Source: Gemella haemolysans (GTDB lineage: Bacteria; Bacillota; Bacilli; Staphylococcales; Gemellaceae). From it: a DNA stretch of 64,000 bases. Shown here piece by piece: positions 9,252 to 18,884 of this stretch; positions within the stretch are counted from its first letter, which is position 1; the number at the start of each line of letters is the position of its first letter. The notes under the pieces are model-generated. The model did not search any database. It was not told the origin of the DNA and saw only the letters and a list, made by a program, of their open reading frames with translations. Location of the stretch: assembly GCF_901873445.1 (NCBI RefSeq), contig NZ_CABFLN010000073.1, forward strand, positions 5,017 through 69,016, written 5' to 3'. The translations under genes and the position numbers were made by a program.

Positions 9252-10379
9252 TTATTTTAATTTTTCTCCCCAGTATTGATAATAGGTACATTCAATGGAA
9301 CCGTTAAATAACTTTCTTCTTTTCGTTGCCTTTTTTCCGTATAAATGTTCAAACATTTTATGAGATGTTAATAAATAAAGTGACCAATGTTTCTTATTTT
9401 TAAGTTCCGCTCCTAAAAATTTATACATAGCTTCTACTTCTTTTTTCTCACCTAAACGTTCGCCATATGGTGGATTCGCAATTACACAACCAGTTTCCTT
9501 CTTCGCTACAAAATCAAAAACTGACATCTGTTTAAACTTAATAACTCCTGCAAGCCCTATTTCTTCTGCATTATTTTCAGCTGTTGCTATCATCTTAGGA
9601 TCGATATCAGAACCATATAACTCTAGTTCTTTTTCATAATCAATAAGATCTTCTGCCTTATTTCTTTCTTCATCTACAAGACTTTTTGGCATCCATGGCC
9701 ATTTTTCAAAGTCAAAGTTTCTATTGATACCAGGAGCCATGTTTTGAGCCGCCATTGCCGCTTCTATCAATAATGTTCCAGATCCACAGAATAAGTCATA
9801 TAAAGGTGTTTCACCTTTCCAGTTAGTTAGTTTGACCATTGCTGCTGCTAGTGTTTCTTTTAATGGTGCAGTTCCTTGTTTAGCACGATATCCACGCTTA
9901 TGAAGGCCATCTCCAGAAGTATCTAATAAAATGGTTGCAACATCATTCAACATAATTATCTCTAATCTATATCTTGCTCCAGTTTCTGTTAACCAACCAG
10001 TAACTCCATAACTCTTTTTCATTTTTTCTACGATTGCTTTTTTTACAATTGATTGACAGTCAGAAACACTAAATAGTGTAGATTTATGGCTACGCCCATC
10101 TACAGGAAACTTAGCATCTACTGGAAGATATTTATCCCACTCTATCTCTTTTGTTTTTTCAAAAAGCTCTTCAAAAGTGTATGCAGGAAATTGTGCAACA
10201 ACAATTTTCACCCTGTCAGCACATCTTAACCATAAATTCGAACGAACTATCGCTCTTTTATCTCCAGAATAATATACTCTCCCATTTTCTACTTTTGTTT
10301 CATAACCTAACTCTTGTACTTCTTTAGCTACTATTGCTTCAATTCCCATCGGGGTTGTTGCTACTAAATTAAAATTCAT
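9252..10379 (-). CDS. THUMP-domain class I SAM-dependent RNA methyltransferase (RlmL/YpsC-like)
   Basis: 375 residues. The N-terminal THUMP RNA-binding domain is followed by an N6-adenine/N2-guanine type methyltransferase domain with FCGSGTLLIEAA (SAM binding), GSDIDPKMI and the catalytic NPPYGERLG. It resembles B. subtilis YpsC and the N-terminal half of E. coli RlmL, which makes N2-methylguanosine in 23S rRNA. Its position immediately downstream of rnpB on the same strand is also that of ypsC in Bacillus. The target base is inferred only. Confidence 0.92.
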   Translation of the reverse strand: MNFNLVATTPMGIEAIVAKEVQELGYETKVENGRVYYSGDKRAIVRSNLWLRCADRVKIVVAQFPAYTFEELFEKTKEIEWDKYLPVDAKFPVDGRSHKSTLFSVSDCQSIVKKAIVEKMKKSYGVTGWLTETGARYRLEIIMLNDVATILLDTSGDGLHKRGYRAKQGTAPLKETLAAAMVKLTNWKGETPLYDLFCGSGTLLIEAAMAAQNMAPGINRNFDFEKWPWMPKSLVDEERNKAEDLIDYEKELELYGSDIDPKMIATAENNAEEIGLAGVIKFKQMSVFDFVAKKETGCVIANPPYGERLGEKKEVEAMYKFLGAELKNKKHWSLYLLTSHKMFEHLYGKKATKRRKLFNGSIECTYYQYWGEKLK

Positions 10380-10390
10380 TTCTTCCTCCT

Positions 10391-10418
10391 TAAAAAAGAG
10401 GCTCCAAAGAGCCCCTAG
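10391..10418 (-). terminator. Intrinsic terminator of rnpB
   Basis: On the minus strand GGCTC and GAGCC pair around TTTG, followed by CTCTTTTTT; located between the RNA 3' end and the methyltransferase RBS. Confidence 0.85.
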
Positions 10419-10424
10419 AACTAG

Positions 10425-10822
10425 TTGTTTTTCTTATCATAAGCCATATTCTGTATCTATCTTACTCAATCGAGACTAGTCTACTCTCGTAAAAATAGCT
10501 GTGATCATCTGTCTAAATATATACATATTTCCTATTCCTACATTCATTTCTGCGGAATAAGTGCTTCTACCAAAATTTGAATTGCTCACTCAAGGGGTTT
10601 ACCGCGTTCCACTTCTTGTATTTCTACAAGAACTCCGTCACTGTGGCACTTTCAAGATATACAACCATATAGAAAACTACTTAGGTTATATTTTCTGCCG
10701 TCACCTTATGGTGCCTAAACTTATTTTTTCGTTTAGCGTTGAACACTACAAGCATCTCAGCCTGTGTGAGTATGGACTTTCCTCAGCATTACTGCCGCGA
10801 TCACTCAAAGAAAAACACTTAT
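10425..10822 (-). ncRNA. rnpB: RNase P RNA, Bacillus type (type B)
   Basis: The catalytic RNA that cuts 5' leaders from pre-tRNAs. The conserved 5' core GAGGAAAGTCC lies at 10784-10774 (reverse) and is preceded by the GCGGCAGTAATGCT region; it pairs with the 3' core around CAGAATATGGCTTA at 10453-10440. The intervening sequence and about 400-nt length fit type B, as expected for Bacilli. Ends are approximate. An apparent open frame on the opposite strand (10561-10860) is only a by-product of this RNA. Flanked by rpoZ upstream and the ypsC-like gene downstream. Confidence 0.93.
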
Positions 10823-10866
10823 ATTACTTTACACTAAAAATACTATTTTGTAAACAATAATTTAAA

Positions 10867-11064
10867 CTATTTTTCTAATACGGAAATTTTGCCTTCAGCA
10901 ATTTCTTCTAATGCTTTTCCTACTTCTTTATGTGAAGTATATTTTTCTAATTTTGCAGTTTCTGGATCAGCAAATAATTCTCTTGCTCTTTTACTTGCTA
11001 ATGATACTAGCATATATTTTGAATTTACTTTTGATTTTAATACGTCTAATTTTGGATATAACAT
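10867..11064 (-). CDS. rpoZ: DNA-directed RNA polymerase omega subunit
   Basis: 65 residues, the usual short Firmicute form. Omega helps fold and hold the beta-prime subunit of RNA polymerase. Signature residues are in MLYPKLDVL and the KYMLVSLASKRARE helix (about 17-30), followed by KEVGKALEEIAEGKI. It starts 9 bases after the gmk stop, the conserved gmk-rpoZ operon, and its stop is about 45 bases from the rnpB 5' end. Confidence 0.95.
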   Translation of the reverse strand: MLYPKLDVLKSKVNSKYMLVSLASKRARELFADPETAKLEKYTSHKEVGKALEEIAEGKISVLEK

Positions 11065-11073
11065 TTCTTTCTC

Positions 11074-11754
<681 letters not shown>

Positions 11755-11853
11755 TTAAACTATAAACATGTATATTTAAGTTGTAAATTAATTCAGCATT
11801 ATTTTTTCAAAATTCTTATTTTTTATCAATAAAAAAATCTATTTTATTAATTA

Positions 11854-12180
11854 CTAAAATACATGTCTTATTATCGCTAAGGATAATATTCCAACTACAA
11901 CAATAACTAGTAAACTCTTTGAAATAATTGCACTTACTACTGTAGGTAGAGAGGCTAGTAGATTTTCATAATTAATTTGAGGAAATTCCCCAATTTTTTG
12001 TATAAATAAACTATTAAACCATAATGCTGACATTATTACAATTGGTACAAAACTAAGATACTCTATTACCGCTTTTGGTAAATTAAGCTTTTTCAGTAAC
12101 ACAAGGGGTAGTACTCTTGATAACAAGGTTACAATTGTACATCCCAATATTGTTAAGAGAATATAATTAGTTGATAACAT
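11854..12180 (-). CDS. azlD: Branched-chain amino acid exporter small subunit AzlD
   Basis: 108 residues with three to four membrane segments (ILLTILGCTIVTLLSRVLPLVLL; VIEYLSFVPIVIMSALWF; SKSLLVIVVVGILSLAII). AzlD works with AzlC in export of branched-chain amino acids and their analogues. Its start overlaps the 3' end of azlC by 14 bases, implying translational coupling. Confidence 0.9.
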   Translation of the reverse strand: MLSTNYILLTILGCTIVTLLSRVLPLVLLKKLNLPKAVIEYLSFVPIVIMSALWFNSLFIQKIGEFPQINYENLLASLPTVVSAIISKSLLVIVVVGILSLAIIRHVF

Positions 12181-12874
12181 TTTTTAATACCACTCCTATC
12201 GAACATCCTATTAAAGTAACTACTATAATCAATGCATTACTAGAAATAAAAATCATTCCAAAATATACTAAAAATAATACAACGACAATTATAATAAACT
12301 GGATTTTTTTCTTTATAGTAAAATCTGACAGAACTTGCAAGTGTAATAATCCTATAAACATTGCTACTAAAGCAAAATCTAAACCAAGCGATTTAGGATT
12401 TTTAACTATTCCTCCTAACAACGCTCCTGCAACTGAAGAAGCTACCCATGTAAAATAAGATATTAAGTTTGCAGCATTGAACCATTCAAAAGATAGATTT
12501 CCATTTGTATAGTTTTGCTTGTTCATTCCTAAAGCAAAACTTTCATCGGTTAAAAAAGTACCAATTACTATATTCTTAAACACACTATAACGTTTAAAAA
12601 ACGGGGCTATTGCCATACTCATTAATATCATTCTTGAATTAATAAGGAATGTTGCTAGTACGATTGAAAGTATAGGAGCCCCACTCGACAGCATACTCAC
12701 TGTAATAAATTGAGCTCCTCCCGCATATATAAATAATGACATCGCGCCTACAATGAAGGGATTAAGCCCCACAGAGCTAGCTATAATACCAAATGCTAAA
12801 CCTATTCCTATGTATCCAAATACAGTTGGTAATGTATCCTTTATACCTGTTTTCACATCCAATTTATCATTCAT
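12167..12874 (-). CDS. azlC: Branched-chain amino acid exporter large subunit AzlC
   Basis: 235 residues, six to eight membrane helices. The family start GIKDTLPTVFGYIGIGLAFGIIAS and the FIYAGGAQFITVSML motif are clear, followed by FLINSRMILMSMAIAPFF. It forms an LIV-E type exporter with AzlD. It lies 22 bases downstream of rqcH, probably by chance of operon packing rather than function. No AzlB-type regulator is adjacent. Confidence 0.92.
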   Translation of the reverse strand: MNDKLDVKTGIKDTLPTVFGYIGIGLAFGIIASSVGLNPFIVGAMSLFIYAGGAQFITVSMLSSGAPILSIVLATFLINSRMILMSMAIAPFFKRYSVFKNIVIGTFLTDESFALGMNKQNYTNGNLSFEWFNAANLISYFTWVASSVAGALLGGIVKNPKSLGLDFALVAMFIGLLHLQVLSDFTIKKKIQFIIIVVVLFLVYFGMIFISSNALIIVVTLIGCSIGVVLKNVIN

Positions 12875-12895
12875 ATATTCACCTTCCTTTTTTAT

Positions 12896-14563
12896 TTAAT
12901 TGTTATCATTTGTCAGAAGTTTTCCGATAAAAACTTTATCTATCTTTTGCTTAACTGTTTTCTGTCCAGTATAAGTCACTAATCCAGGTTTTGCTCCTGG
13001 TATTTTTTTCACATTTTTTATTAATGTTCTATCAACATTTACATATTCTTCGTTTTTAAACTTCGAATAGTATGCTGCTAACATTGACGCAACTTCTATA
13101 GTATCTTCTCCAGGATTATTATCGAAGATTACAACATGACTTCCTGGAATATCTTTAGCATGGAACCATAGATAATCACGTCTTGCTAATTTATTTGTTA
13201 TGGCATCATTTTGAAGATTATTTTTTCCAACATAAATTGCAGTTCCATTGTGATTAACAATAAAATAATTTCTCTTATTCTTTTTCTTATTAATTTTCAC
13301 TTTTTCCTTTAGGATTTCATTTGCAATTAATTCCTCTTTAATCTCTGCAATATCAGTTTTGTCTGCATTTTCAAGTTGAAATTTTATTGTTTCAAAATAT
13401 TCAATATCTTTTTTTGCTATATCAATTTGTTCAATCAAATTCTCAATTGTTCTCTTATTCTTTTTATATAAATTAAAGTATTTCTCTGAATTTTTCTCAA
13501 TAGTTAAGTTTGGATCTAATTCTATCTCAATATCAGATAAATCTTCACTATAGAAATTCTGCAATGTAACAACCTCAGGGATTTCTTTTTTAAATAAATA
13601 AATATTAGAAATCAATAGCTGTCCTTTTAATTTATAATCATCTCTACTATAAGCCTGATTCAATTCAGATGTTAATATTTCTATTTTTTTATTTAATCGA
13701 TTAAGTTTAGCTTTAATAAAATTAAATAAGTTTCTATCAGTATTTTTATTGATTGCTTCTTTGGCAATATCCATATAATAATAATCAAGTAATTGTGATA
13801 AAGATTCAAATTCTTTACTAAACTCTTTTACTTTAAAGAAATAAAAGTCTTTTTTCTCGTTTTCTTCTATTAAGACTGGTTTATAATAACTATCAAAGTC
13901 TCTACAAAAACTTACGAATGAATCCTTCAACTCAGTACTTGATGTCTTCTTAAAATAATCATTTAGTAAAATAGATACCCCGTAAAAATTTTTCATTAAA
14001 AATTTTTTATCTTCATATTCAAAATTTAAACTACTATATTTATCAAATTCAAATGGATTAATTTTTTCTATAGTTGGAGGTAAGGTATAAGCCATATTCG
14101 AGATAGTTGAACGTTTATACTCCAAGCTATAACTATTTTTTAATGATTCTAAAATAATATTCTCTTCATTAGCGAGGATTATATTAGAATGTTTCCCCAT
14201 CAATTCTGTAATTAAATAATAGTACTTTTCATAACCTAAATCATCAAAATTTTTTATTTTAAAAATAATTATACGATCATTATTTAATTGATTAATCTCT
14301 AGGATTATCCCACCAGTTAAATACTTCCTTAGCACTGAACAAAAATTTGAAGGTGTTGAAGGATTTTCATAACTATTATTTGTTAATTGTATTCTAGATG
14401 AACTTGGATTAGCAGAAACAAACAACTTCAAGTTTTTTCCTTTTCTTATAGAAAATATAAATTCATCTGTCGATAAATTATTTACTTTATTTATTCGACC
14501 ATTCACTATACTTTCTTCAAGTTCTCTTACCATCTTTCTTACAAAAAAACCATCAAATGCCAT
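12896..14563 (-). CDS. rqcH: Ribosome quality control NFACT protein RqcH (fibronectin-binding-like)
   Basis: 555 residues. RqcH binds stalled 50S-peptidyl-tRNA complexes and directs alanine tailing of the nascent chain. The order NFACT-N (MAFDGFFVRKMVRELEESIVNGR), coiled-coil/HhH middle (about 250-420), and NFACT-R (DYLWFHAKDIPGSHVVI, about 455-471) is intact. Older annotations call this family fibronectin/fibrinogen-binding protein; cell-surface exposure is not supported by any signal peptide. RBS AGGAGG precedes ATG 14563. Confidence 0.94.
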   Translation of the reverse strand: MAFDGFFVRKMVRELEESIVNGRINKVNNLSTDEFIFSIRKGKNLKLFVSANPSSSRIQLTNNSYENPSTPSNFCSVLRKYLTGGIILEINQLNNDRIIIFKIKNFDDLGYEKYYYLITELMGKHSNIILANEENIILESLKNSYSLEYKRSTISNMAYTLPPTIEKINPFEFDKYSSLNFEYEDKKFLMKNFYGVSILLNDYFKKTSSTELKDSFVSFCRDFDSYYKPVLIEENEKKDFYFFKVKEFSKEFESLSQLLDYYYMDIAKEAINKNTDRNLFNFIKAKLNRLNKKIEILTSELNQAYSRDDYKLKGQLLISNIYLFKKEIPEVVTLQNFYSEDLSDIEIELDPNLTIEKNSEKYFNLYKKNKRTIENLIEQIDIAKKDIEYFETIKFQLENADKTDIAEIKEELIANEILKEKVKINKKKNKRNYFIVNHNGTAIYVGKNNLQNDAITNKLARRDYLWFHAKDIPGSHVVIFDNNPGEDTIEVASMLAAYYSKFKNEEYVNVDRTLIKNVKKIPGAKPGLVTYTGQKTVKQKIDKVFIGKLLTNDNN

Positions 14564-14652
14564 TTTTATCCTCCTAAATTAAATTATATATATTTAAAAA
14601 TTATACCACATATCTATATATGTGTATATGGAAATAATAAGTTAGCCTAATG

Positions 14653-14696
14653 TGAAGAAAGAGATGATTGTTTTATCATCTCTTTCTTCTTTTTTA
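14653..14696. terminator. Strong hairpin after terC
   Basis: GAAGAAAGAGATGAT and its complement form a 15-bp stem. The T-run is on the plus strand; on the minus strand, the direction of terC, the tail is only TTCACATT. It still likely ends terC transcription or protects its 3' end. Confidence 0.7.
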
Positions 14697-15461
14697 TTAT
14701 TTTTTTTCAAATCTTTTTGATACTAATATTCCCCAGACTAATAATCCAAGTAAAACAACCCAGAAAATTACTGTCCAAAGTGTTGAATGTGGAAAATCAT
14801 GTGGTATTAATCCTAATCTCTCATGAGCAGCTGCTATAACAAATAGTTTAGTACCTACCCACCCTACGATTAAGAAAGCAGCTATTTCTAAACCAGGTTT
14901 AGTCTCCAATACTTTGATAAAAATATTAGCAGCATAACGCATTATTATAACACCTACAAACCCACCAATTACCATAACCGAGAATTGTCCAAGGTTAATA
15001 CCTCCAATTGATGTCTCTGAGATATGTGGTAATGTAATTGCAATTGCTACCGCTGCTAAAATTGAATCGATAGCAAAAGCTATATCTGTAAATTCTACTT
15101 TAATAACAGTAGCCCAAAAACCGCTTTGCTTTTTAGGTACTTTTATTTCCTCAGGTGAATCTTTATGTTTTTGTTTTTCAAAAAATTCCTTTATATGCAC
15201 ACCGGCCATATATAGCAGGTATAATCCACCTAGTACCTGAATCTCCCAATATTGCGCTAATATTGTAATTAAGAAAATCACAATAATTCTAAATATCAAT
15301 GCTCCAGCAAGTCCATACATTAATGCATGTTTTTGCTCTTTAGGAGGAAGGTGTCTAACCATAACAGCTAAAACAATAGCATTATCCGCTGACAATAATC
15401 CTTCTAATAGTATTAAACTTAGTAACACTATCACATACTGAATTAAAATCTGTGTATCCAT
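14697..15461 (-). CDS. TerC family membrane protein (probable metal exporter)
   Basis: 254 residues, seven membrane segments. The family motif LLEGLLSADNAIVLAVMVRHLP (about residues 18-39) carries the conserved Asp/Asn, and the second motif VEFTDIAFAIDSILAAVA (about 125-142) carries the Asp pair. Bacillus relatives (YkoY, YceF) load exported metalloenzymes with manganese or export Mn(II). No yybP-ykoY type manganese riboswitch was found upstream; the gene follows the ABC-like pair after a 12-base gap and is probably co-transcribed with it. Confidence 0.9.
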   Translation of the reverse strand: MDTQILIQYVIVLLSLILLEGLLSADNAIVLAVMVRHLPPKEQKHALMYGLAGALIFRIIVIFLITILAQYWEIQVLGGLYLLYMAGVHIKEFFEKQKHKDSPEEIKVPKKQSGFWATVIKVEFTDIAFAIDSILAAVAIAITLPHISETSIGGINLGQFSVMVIGGFVGVIIMRYAANIFIKVLETKPGLEIAAFLIVGWVGTKLFVIAAAHERLGLIPHDFPHSTLWTVIFWVVLLGLLVWGILVSKRFEKK

Positions 15462-15473
15462 TAAAATCTCCTT

Positions 15474-16235
15474 CTATCCGAATATTTTTTTTATAAATCT
15501 AACTATATAAATAACTATTACTAAACCGACAATATTTAATACTACAGGTAAAAAAGTAGCAAGATTGAATGTTATATGTTGATTCAAATTATTGAATGAT
15601 TTAGTAAAAATTGTTAATACACTATTATCTATTCTTTCACTTACAAAATTAACTCTTGCTTTAATCATATTAGCAATCACTTCTCCACCAAGGAAAAATA
15701 AAAGTGAAACTGAAATAGCTAAATTAGTATTATTGAATAAAGTTAATGATAGTAAGAATATAATGTTTGCAAATAATAGCAGTACTATTAACATCGTTGC
15801 ATACGCACCTGCAGTATTTACATTCATCATTATCGATTTTAACTCTGTAAATAAGCTATTCTTACGAATAAATAAAGTAGCTAATAAACTAGTTACTATT
15901 ATGACATAGTAAATTAAAAAATAAATTAAATTAGCTAAGATAGCAGAAAAATCACGTATACTTTTCTTTTTATGTATTTCAAGAAAAACATTCACCTTTG
16001 AAATATAGTCTTCTCTATATGAATATATATAATTCAAGCCCATAATAAACAATATCAGTATTAAATTTATTTTCAAAACAATATTGAAAATAATATTTAC
16101 TAAAGACATATCATAAAATAATGATAAAAAGTCTAATTTAAAAACCATACCTACATTTATTAGAATTAAAATTAACCCAAATAGATAATTAAATTTTCTT
16201 CTAAATAACTTACCAAATTCAACCCTAAATAACAT
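15474..16235 (-). CDS. Membrane protein, probable ABC-type permease partner of the degenerate ATPase
   Basis: 253 residues with six predicted membrane helices (for example FNYLFGLILILINVGMVF, INLILILFIMGLNYIY, ATMLIVLLLFANIIFLLSL, and a C-terminal VLNIVGLVIVIYIV). No recognised family motif is visible; the layout is like ABC-2 type permeases. Its ATG overlaps the stop of the upstream ATPase-like gene by one base (TAATG), so the two are translationally coupled. Substrate unknown. Confidence 0.7.
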   Translation of the reverse strand: MLFRVEFGKLFRRKFNYLFGLILILINVGMVFKLDFLSLFYDMSLVNIIFNIVLKINLILILFIMGLNYIYSYREDYISKVNVFLEIHKKKSIRDFSAILANLIYFLIYYVIIVTSLLATLFIRKNSLFTELKSIMMNVNTAGAYATMLIVLLLFANIIFLLSLTLFNNTNLAISVSLLFFLGGEVIANMIKARVNFVSERIDNSVLTIFTKSFNNLNQHITFNLATFLPVVLNIVGLVIVIYIVRFIKKIFG

Positions 16236-17077
16236 TATAAATCAGCCTCACCCTCATACAATTTAATTTTCTCACCTAAATTACGAATTTGATAAACTTC
16301 TATATTGTTTTTTAACAGGATATAGACAACTTCTTCAAGTACTTCTTCTCTTACTACTATTTCATTTTCATGGTAAATCGTATATTGATATCCAGATAAA
16401 ACAGTTTCTAGATTTTCGTTGCTAGAAATATTTATAGCAGTTAATTGTTTTAATATTAGTAAGTCTTCAAGATTCCCATAATAAGACTTAATACCATCTG
16501 TAATAACTAGAACCTTATCTGCGATACTATTATATCTGTTCAACATTGTATCTAAAATAATAACATTAGCATTATTTGATTTATCCAAAATAAAATCACT
16601 TATAACTTCCATATCTTCTATAGTTAAATCTTTATTAGTGTTATCAATTATTAGTAGATTTTGATCAACTAATATTGAAAATAATATATGAAACTTGTTA
16701 ATTTCGTTTGGTAATAAGTCTCTATACTTAGAACCCGGTTTAAGATTTAAAAACTCTAAATCTTCAGTTAAATTATCAACTGATACTTTTATATTAAATA
16801 ACTCCAGTGCTACCTTTAGATTTTTTAGCAATGTTAAGTCATTATAAAATCCAAAATCTTTAGTAAATAAAAGTTGTTGTTTACTTACGTCTTCATTGTC
16901 AAAAAGTATTTCACCTTTAAACTTTATTCTTTTTCTGAAAGAATCTTTTATCAGTTCTAAATTTTCCTTTTTATTATTAATAATTGTTAAAATTTCACCT
17001 GTTTCGACCTTAAAATCAAGTTCTAATATAGTATCTTTTTTTATTTTCTTTGTATATTCTCTAAATTCTAAAACCAT
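16235..17077 (-). CDS. Degenerate ABC transporter ATP-binding-like protein
   Basis: 280 residues with the length and secondary-structure order of an ABC nucleotide-binding domain, but the key motifs are eroded. The Walker A position reads ILTIINNKKENLELIK, without the GxxGxGK(S/T) loop; the signature region reads LLPNEINKFHIL rather than LSGGQ; the Walker B strand LLIIDNTNKDL keeps Asp but lacks the catalytic Glu. The rest (ITDGIKSYYGNLEDLL; VIILDTML) still follows the fold. ATG 17077 is chosen for its TAGGAG RBS 6 bases upstream; it removes an unsupported leader. It is coupled to the membrane protein that follows. It may be a structural, non-hydrolysing partner; function unknown. Confidence 0.7.
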   Translation of the reverse strand: MVLEFREYTKKIKKDTILELDFKVETGEILTIINNKKENLELIKDSFRKRIKFKGEILFDNEDVSKQQLLFTKDFGFYNDLTLLKNLKVALELFNIKVSVDNLTEDLEFLNLKPGSKYRDLLPNEINKFHILFSILVDQNLLIIDNTNKDLTIEDMEVISDFILDKSNNANVIILDTMLNRYNSIADKVLVITDGIKSYYGNLEDLLILKQLTAINISSNENLETVLSGYQYTIYHENEIVVREEVLEEVVYILLKNNIEVYQIRNLGEKIKLYEGEADL

Positions 17078-17212
17078 TACTTCTCCTATATAAAAATAAC
17101 AAAATGATATCACCTTGTTTTTATTTCTGCTTTTCTTCTTATTACAATAAGACTACATCTTATTATAATACCATTGCTTTATCGTATTGTCAAAAACAAT
17201 AGTCAAAAAATT

Positions 17213-17250
17213 AAAAGATGATAGAAGATTAATCTCCTATCATCCTTTAC
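17213..17250 (-). terminator. Intrinsic terminator after brnQ
   Basis: GGATGATAGGAGATT and AATCTTCTATCATC pair with almost no loop; T-rich tail on the minus strand. Confidence 0.85.
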
Positions 17251-17254
17251 TAAA

Positions 17255-18589
17255 TTATTTATTTTCTTTTACGAAGAAAGTTAAAACAATACCTAACACA
17301 AATCCTACTAATGCAAAGTTTAACCATGCAAAATCTACAGGTACTGGTAAAAACATAACTTTTGATAATAAATTATCCACAGCTGGTACTGCAAGTTTGA
17401 AAGTTGAAGTTATTGTTGCATATAAACTGAATACCCCTGTAAATAATACAGTAGCTACATAAACAACCCTCTTACCACCAAAGAAGTTATTTAAGAATCC
17501 TAGTAGAATTAATACCATTGTTAATGGATATAATAATACAAGCACTGGTACAGCTCCTTGGATAATTGCAGCTAAACCATAGTTACCTACTGCAAACGAG
17601 AATAATGTTAATGCAATTGCATAAGTTTTATAACTAATTTTATCATATAATCTCACAAAGAATGAAGAACATGCTGTTACTAATCCAACACTTGTTGTTA
17701 AACAAGCTAAGAATACAATAACAAATAGTAATAACTTACCAACATTACCAAAGTAATAAGTTGTCGCTCCAGTCAATACCCCAGCTCCAGTTTTTTGTAA
17801 TCCTAAAACTGAAACAGATGTAGCTCCAATATTTGAAATGAATACATATACTAGTGCTAGTAATACTGCCGCTATAATAGCTGATTTTGCAGTATTATTA
17901 AATACTTCTTGTTTAGTTTTAGCTCCATAAAGTTTAACAGAGTTAATTACGATTATACCGAATACTAATGATGCTAGTGCATCCATTGTGTTGTATCCTT
18001 CCATTAAACCATTTGTAAATGCTAATGAAGTAGTAGCATACGCTTTAGTAGCTTCTTGAGCAGAACCCATAGGTTTAACTAAAGATGCGATAATTAAAAC
18101 AACCATTGAAAGTAGTAAAACTGGTGTAATTACTGTACCAATTCTATCTACTAATTTATTAGGGCTTATTGCTAACCATAATGTTAACCCCATAAAGAAC
18201 GCTAAAAAAATTGCTTGAGCAATCATTGTATTTTCTGGTGCTACGAAGCTTGATAATCCTAATTCATAAGTAGTTGTACCTGTTCTTGGGATTGCAAAGA
18301 AAGGTCCAATTGTTAAGTATAATAAAGTCGTAAATGCTATACCGAATCCTTTTCCTGCTCTACTAGATAAATCTAACAGATCTTCAGCTCCTGAATACCC
18401 CATTACAATAACTCCTAGAAGTGGTAATCCCACTCCCATAATAATAAATCCAACCATCGCTGTAGATAAGTTTGTTCCAGCGTTTTGTCCTAAAAATGCT
18501 GGGAAAATTAAATTACCAGCACCAAAGAACAGTGCAAATAACATAAGTCCGATTGAAACATATGGATTTTTCTTTAAAAATTTCAACAT
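17255..18589 (-). CDS. brnQ: Branched-chain amino acid:cation symporter BrnQ
   Basis: 444 residues, twelve membrane helices, LIVCS family. Imports leucine, isoleucine and valine with Na+ or H+. Family marks include SIGLMLFALFFGAGNLIFPAFLGQNAG near the N-terminus and GPFFAIPRTGTTTYELG. The start at 18589 is chosen for GGAGG 7 bases upstream; an in-frame ATG at 18613 would add eight residues. The leader region (18590-18832) was examined for a T-box (no AGGGTGGNACCGCG element) and none was seen. Confidence 0.95.
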   Translation of the reverse strand: MLKFLKKNPYVSIGLMLFALFFGAGNLIFPAFLGQNAGTNLSTAMVGFIIMGVGLPLLGVIVMGYSGAEDLLDLSSRAGKGFGIAFTTLLYLTIGPFFAIPRTGTTTYELGLSSFVAPENTMIAQAIFLAFFMGLTLWLAISPNKLVDRIGTVITPVLLLSMVVLIIASLVKPMGSAQEATKAYATTSLAFTNGLMEGYNTMDALASLVFGIIVINSVKLYGAKTKQEVFNNTAKSAIIAAVLLALVYVFISNIGATSVSVLGLQKTGAGVLTGATTYYFGNVGKLLLFVIVFLACLTTSVGLVTACSSFFVRLYDKISYKTYAIALTLFSFAVGNYGLAAIIQGAVPVLVLLYPLTMVLILLGFLNNFFGGKRVVYVATVLFTGVFSLYATITSTFKLAVPAVDNLLSKVMFLPVPVDFAWLNFALVGFVLGIVLTFFVKENK

Positions 18590-18832
18590 GTCATCTCCTC
18601 CAAATTTTTTCAATTAATTTTTAATATGTTATATACAATAATATATTTCAAGACTTTTGTCAATATATTTTTAAAAAATATCTTCTTTTTTGTTTAAAAA
18701 ATGTTTTAAATTTTCTGATAATTTAGATTTATAGTGTTTTGAATTTTGCGTTTTCATCATAAATTTATCAATATTGTAAACACTTTCTTGTTGAATTAAG
18801 TATATATTAGTCATTTATAATATTAACAAAAT

Positions 18833-18878
18833 AAAAAAAGATTTGATAATTGAAAATACTTATCAAATCTTTTTTTAG
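18833..18878. terminator. Bidirectional terminator after topA
   Basis: AAAAAAAGATTTGATAA pairs with TTATCAAATCTTTTTTT. Perfect stem with T-runs on both strands, just past the topA stop. Confidence 0.9.
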
Positions 18879-18884
18879 AAAATT

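Noticed and set aside
10561..10860. Plus-strand open frame inside the rnpB region
   Set aside because: Lies antisense to the conserved RNase P RNA core; no RBS and no protein family.
17078..17212. Manganese (yybP-ykoY) riboswitch before the terC unit
   Set aside because: No matching conserved core or paired regions; the gap is short and AT-rich.
18590..18832. T-box leader before brnQ
   Set aside because: The T-box sequence AGGGTGGNACCGCG and specifier stem are absent on the minus strand.
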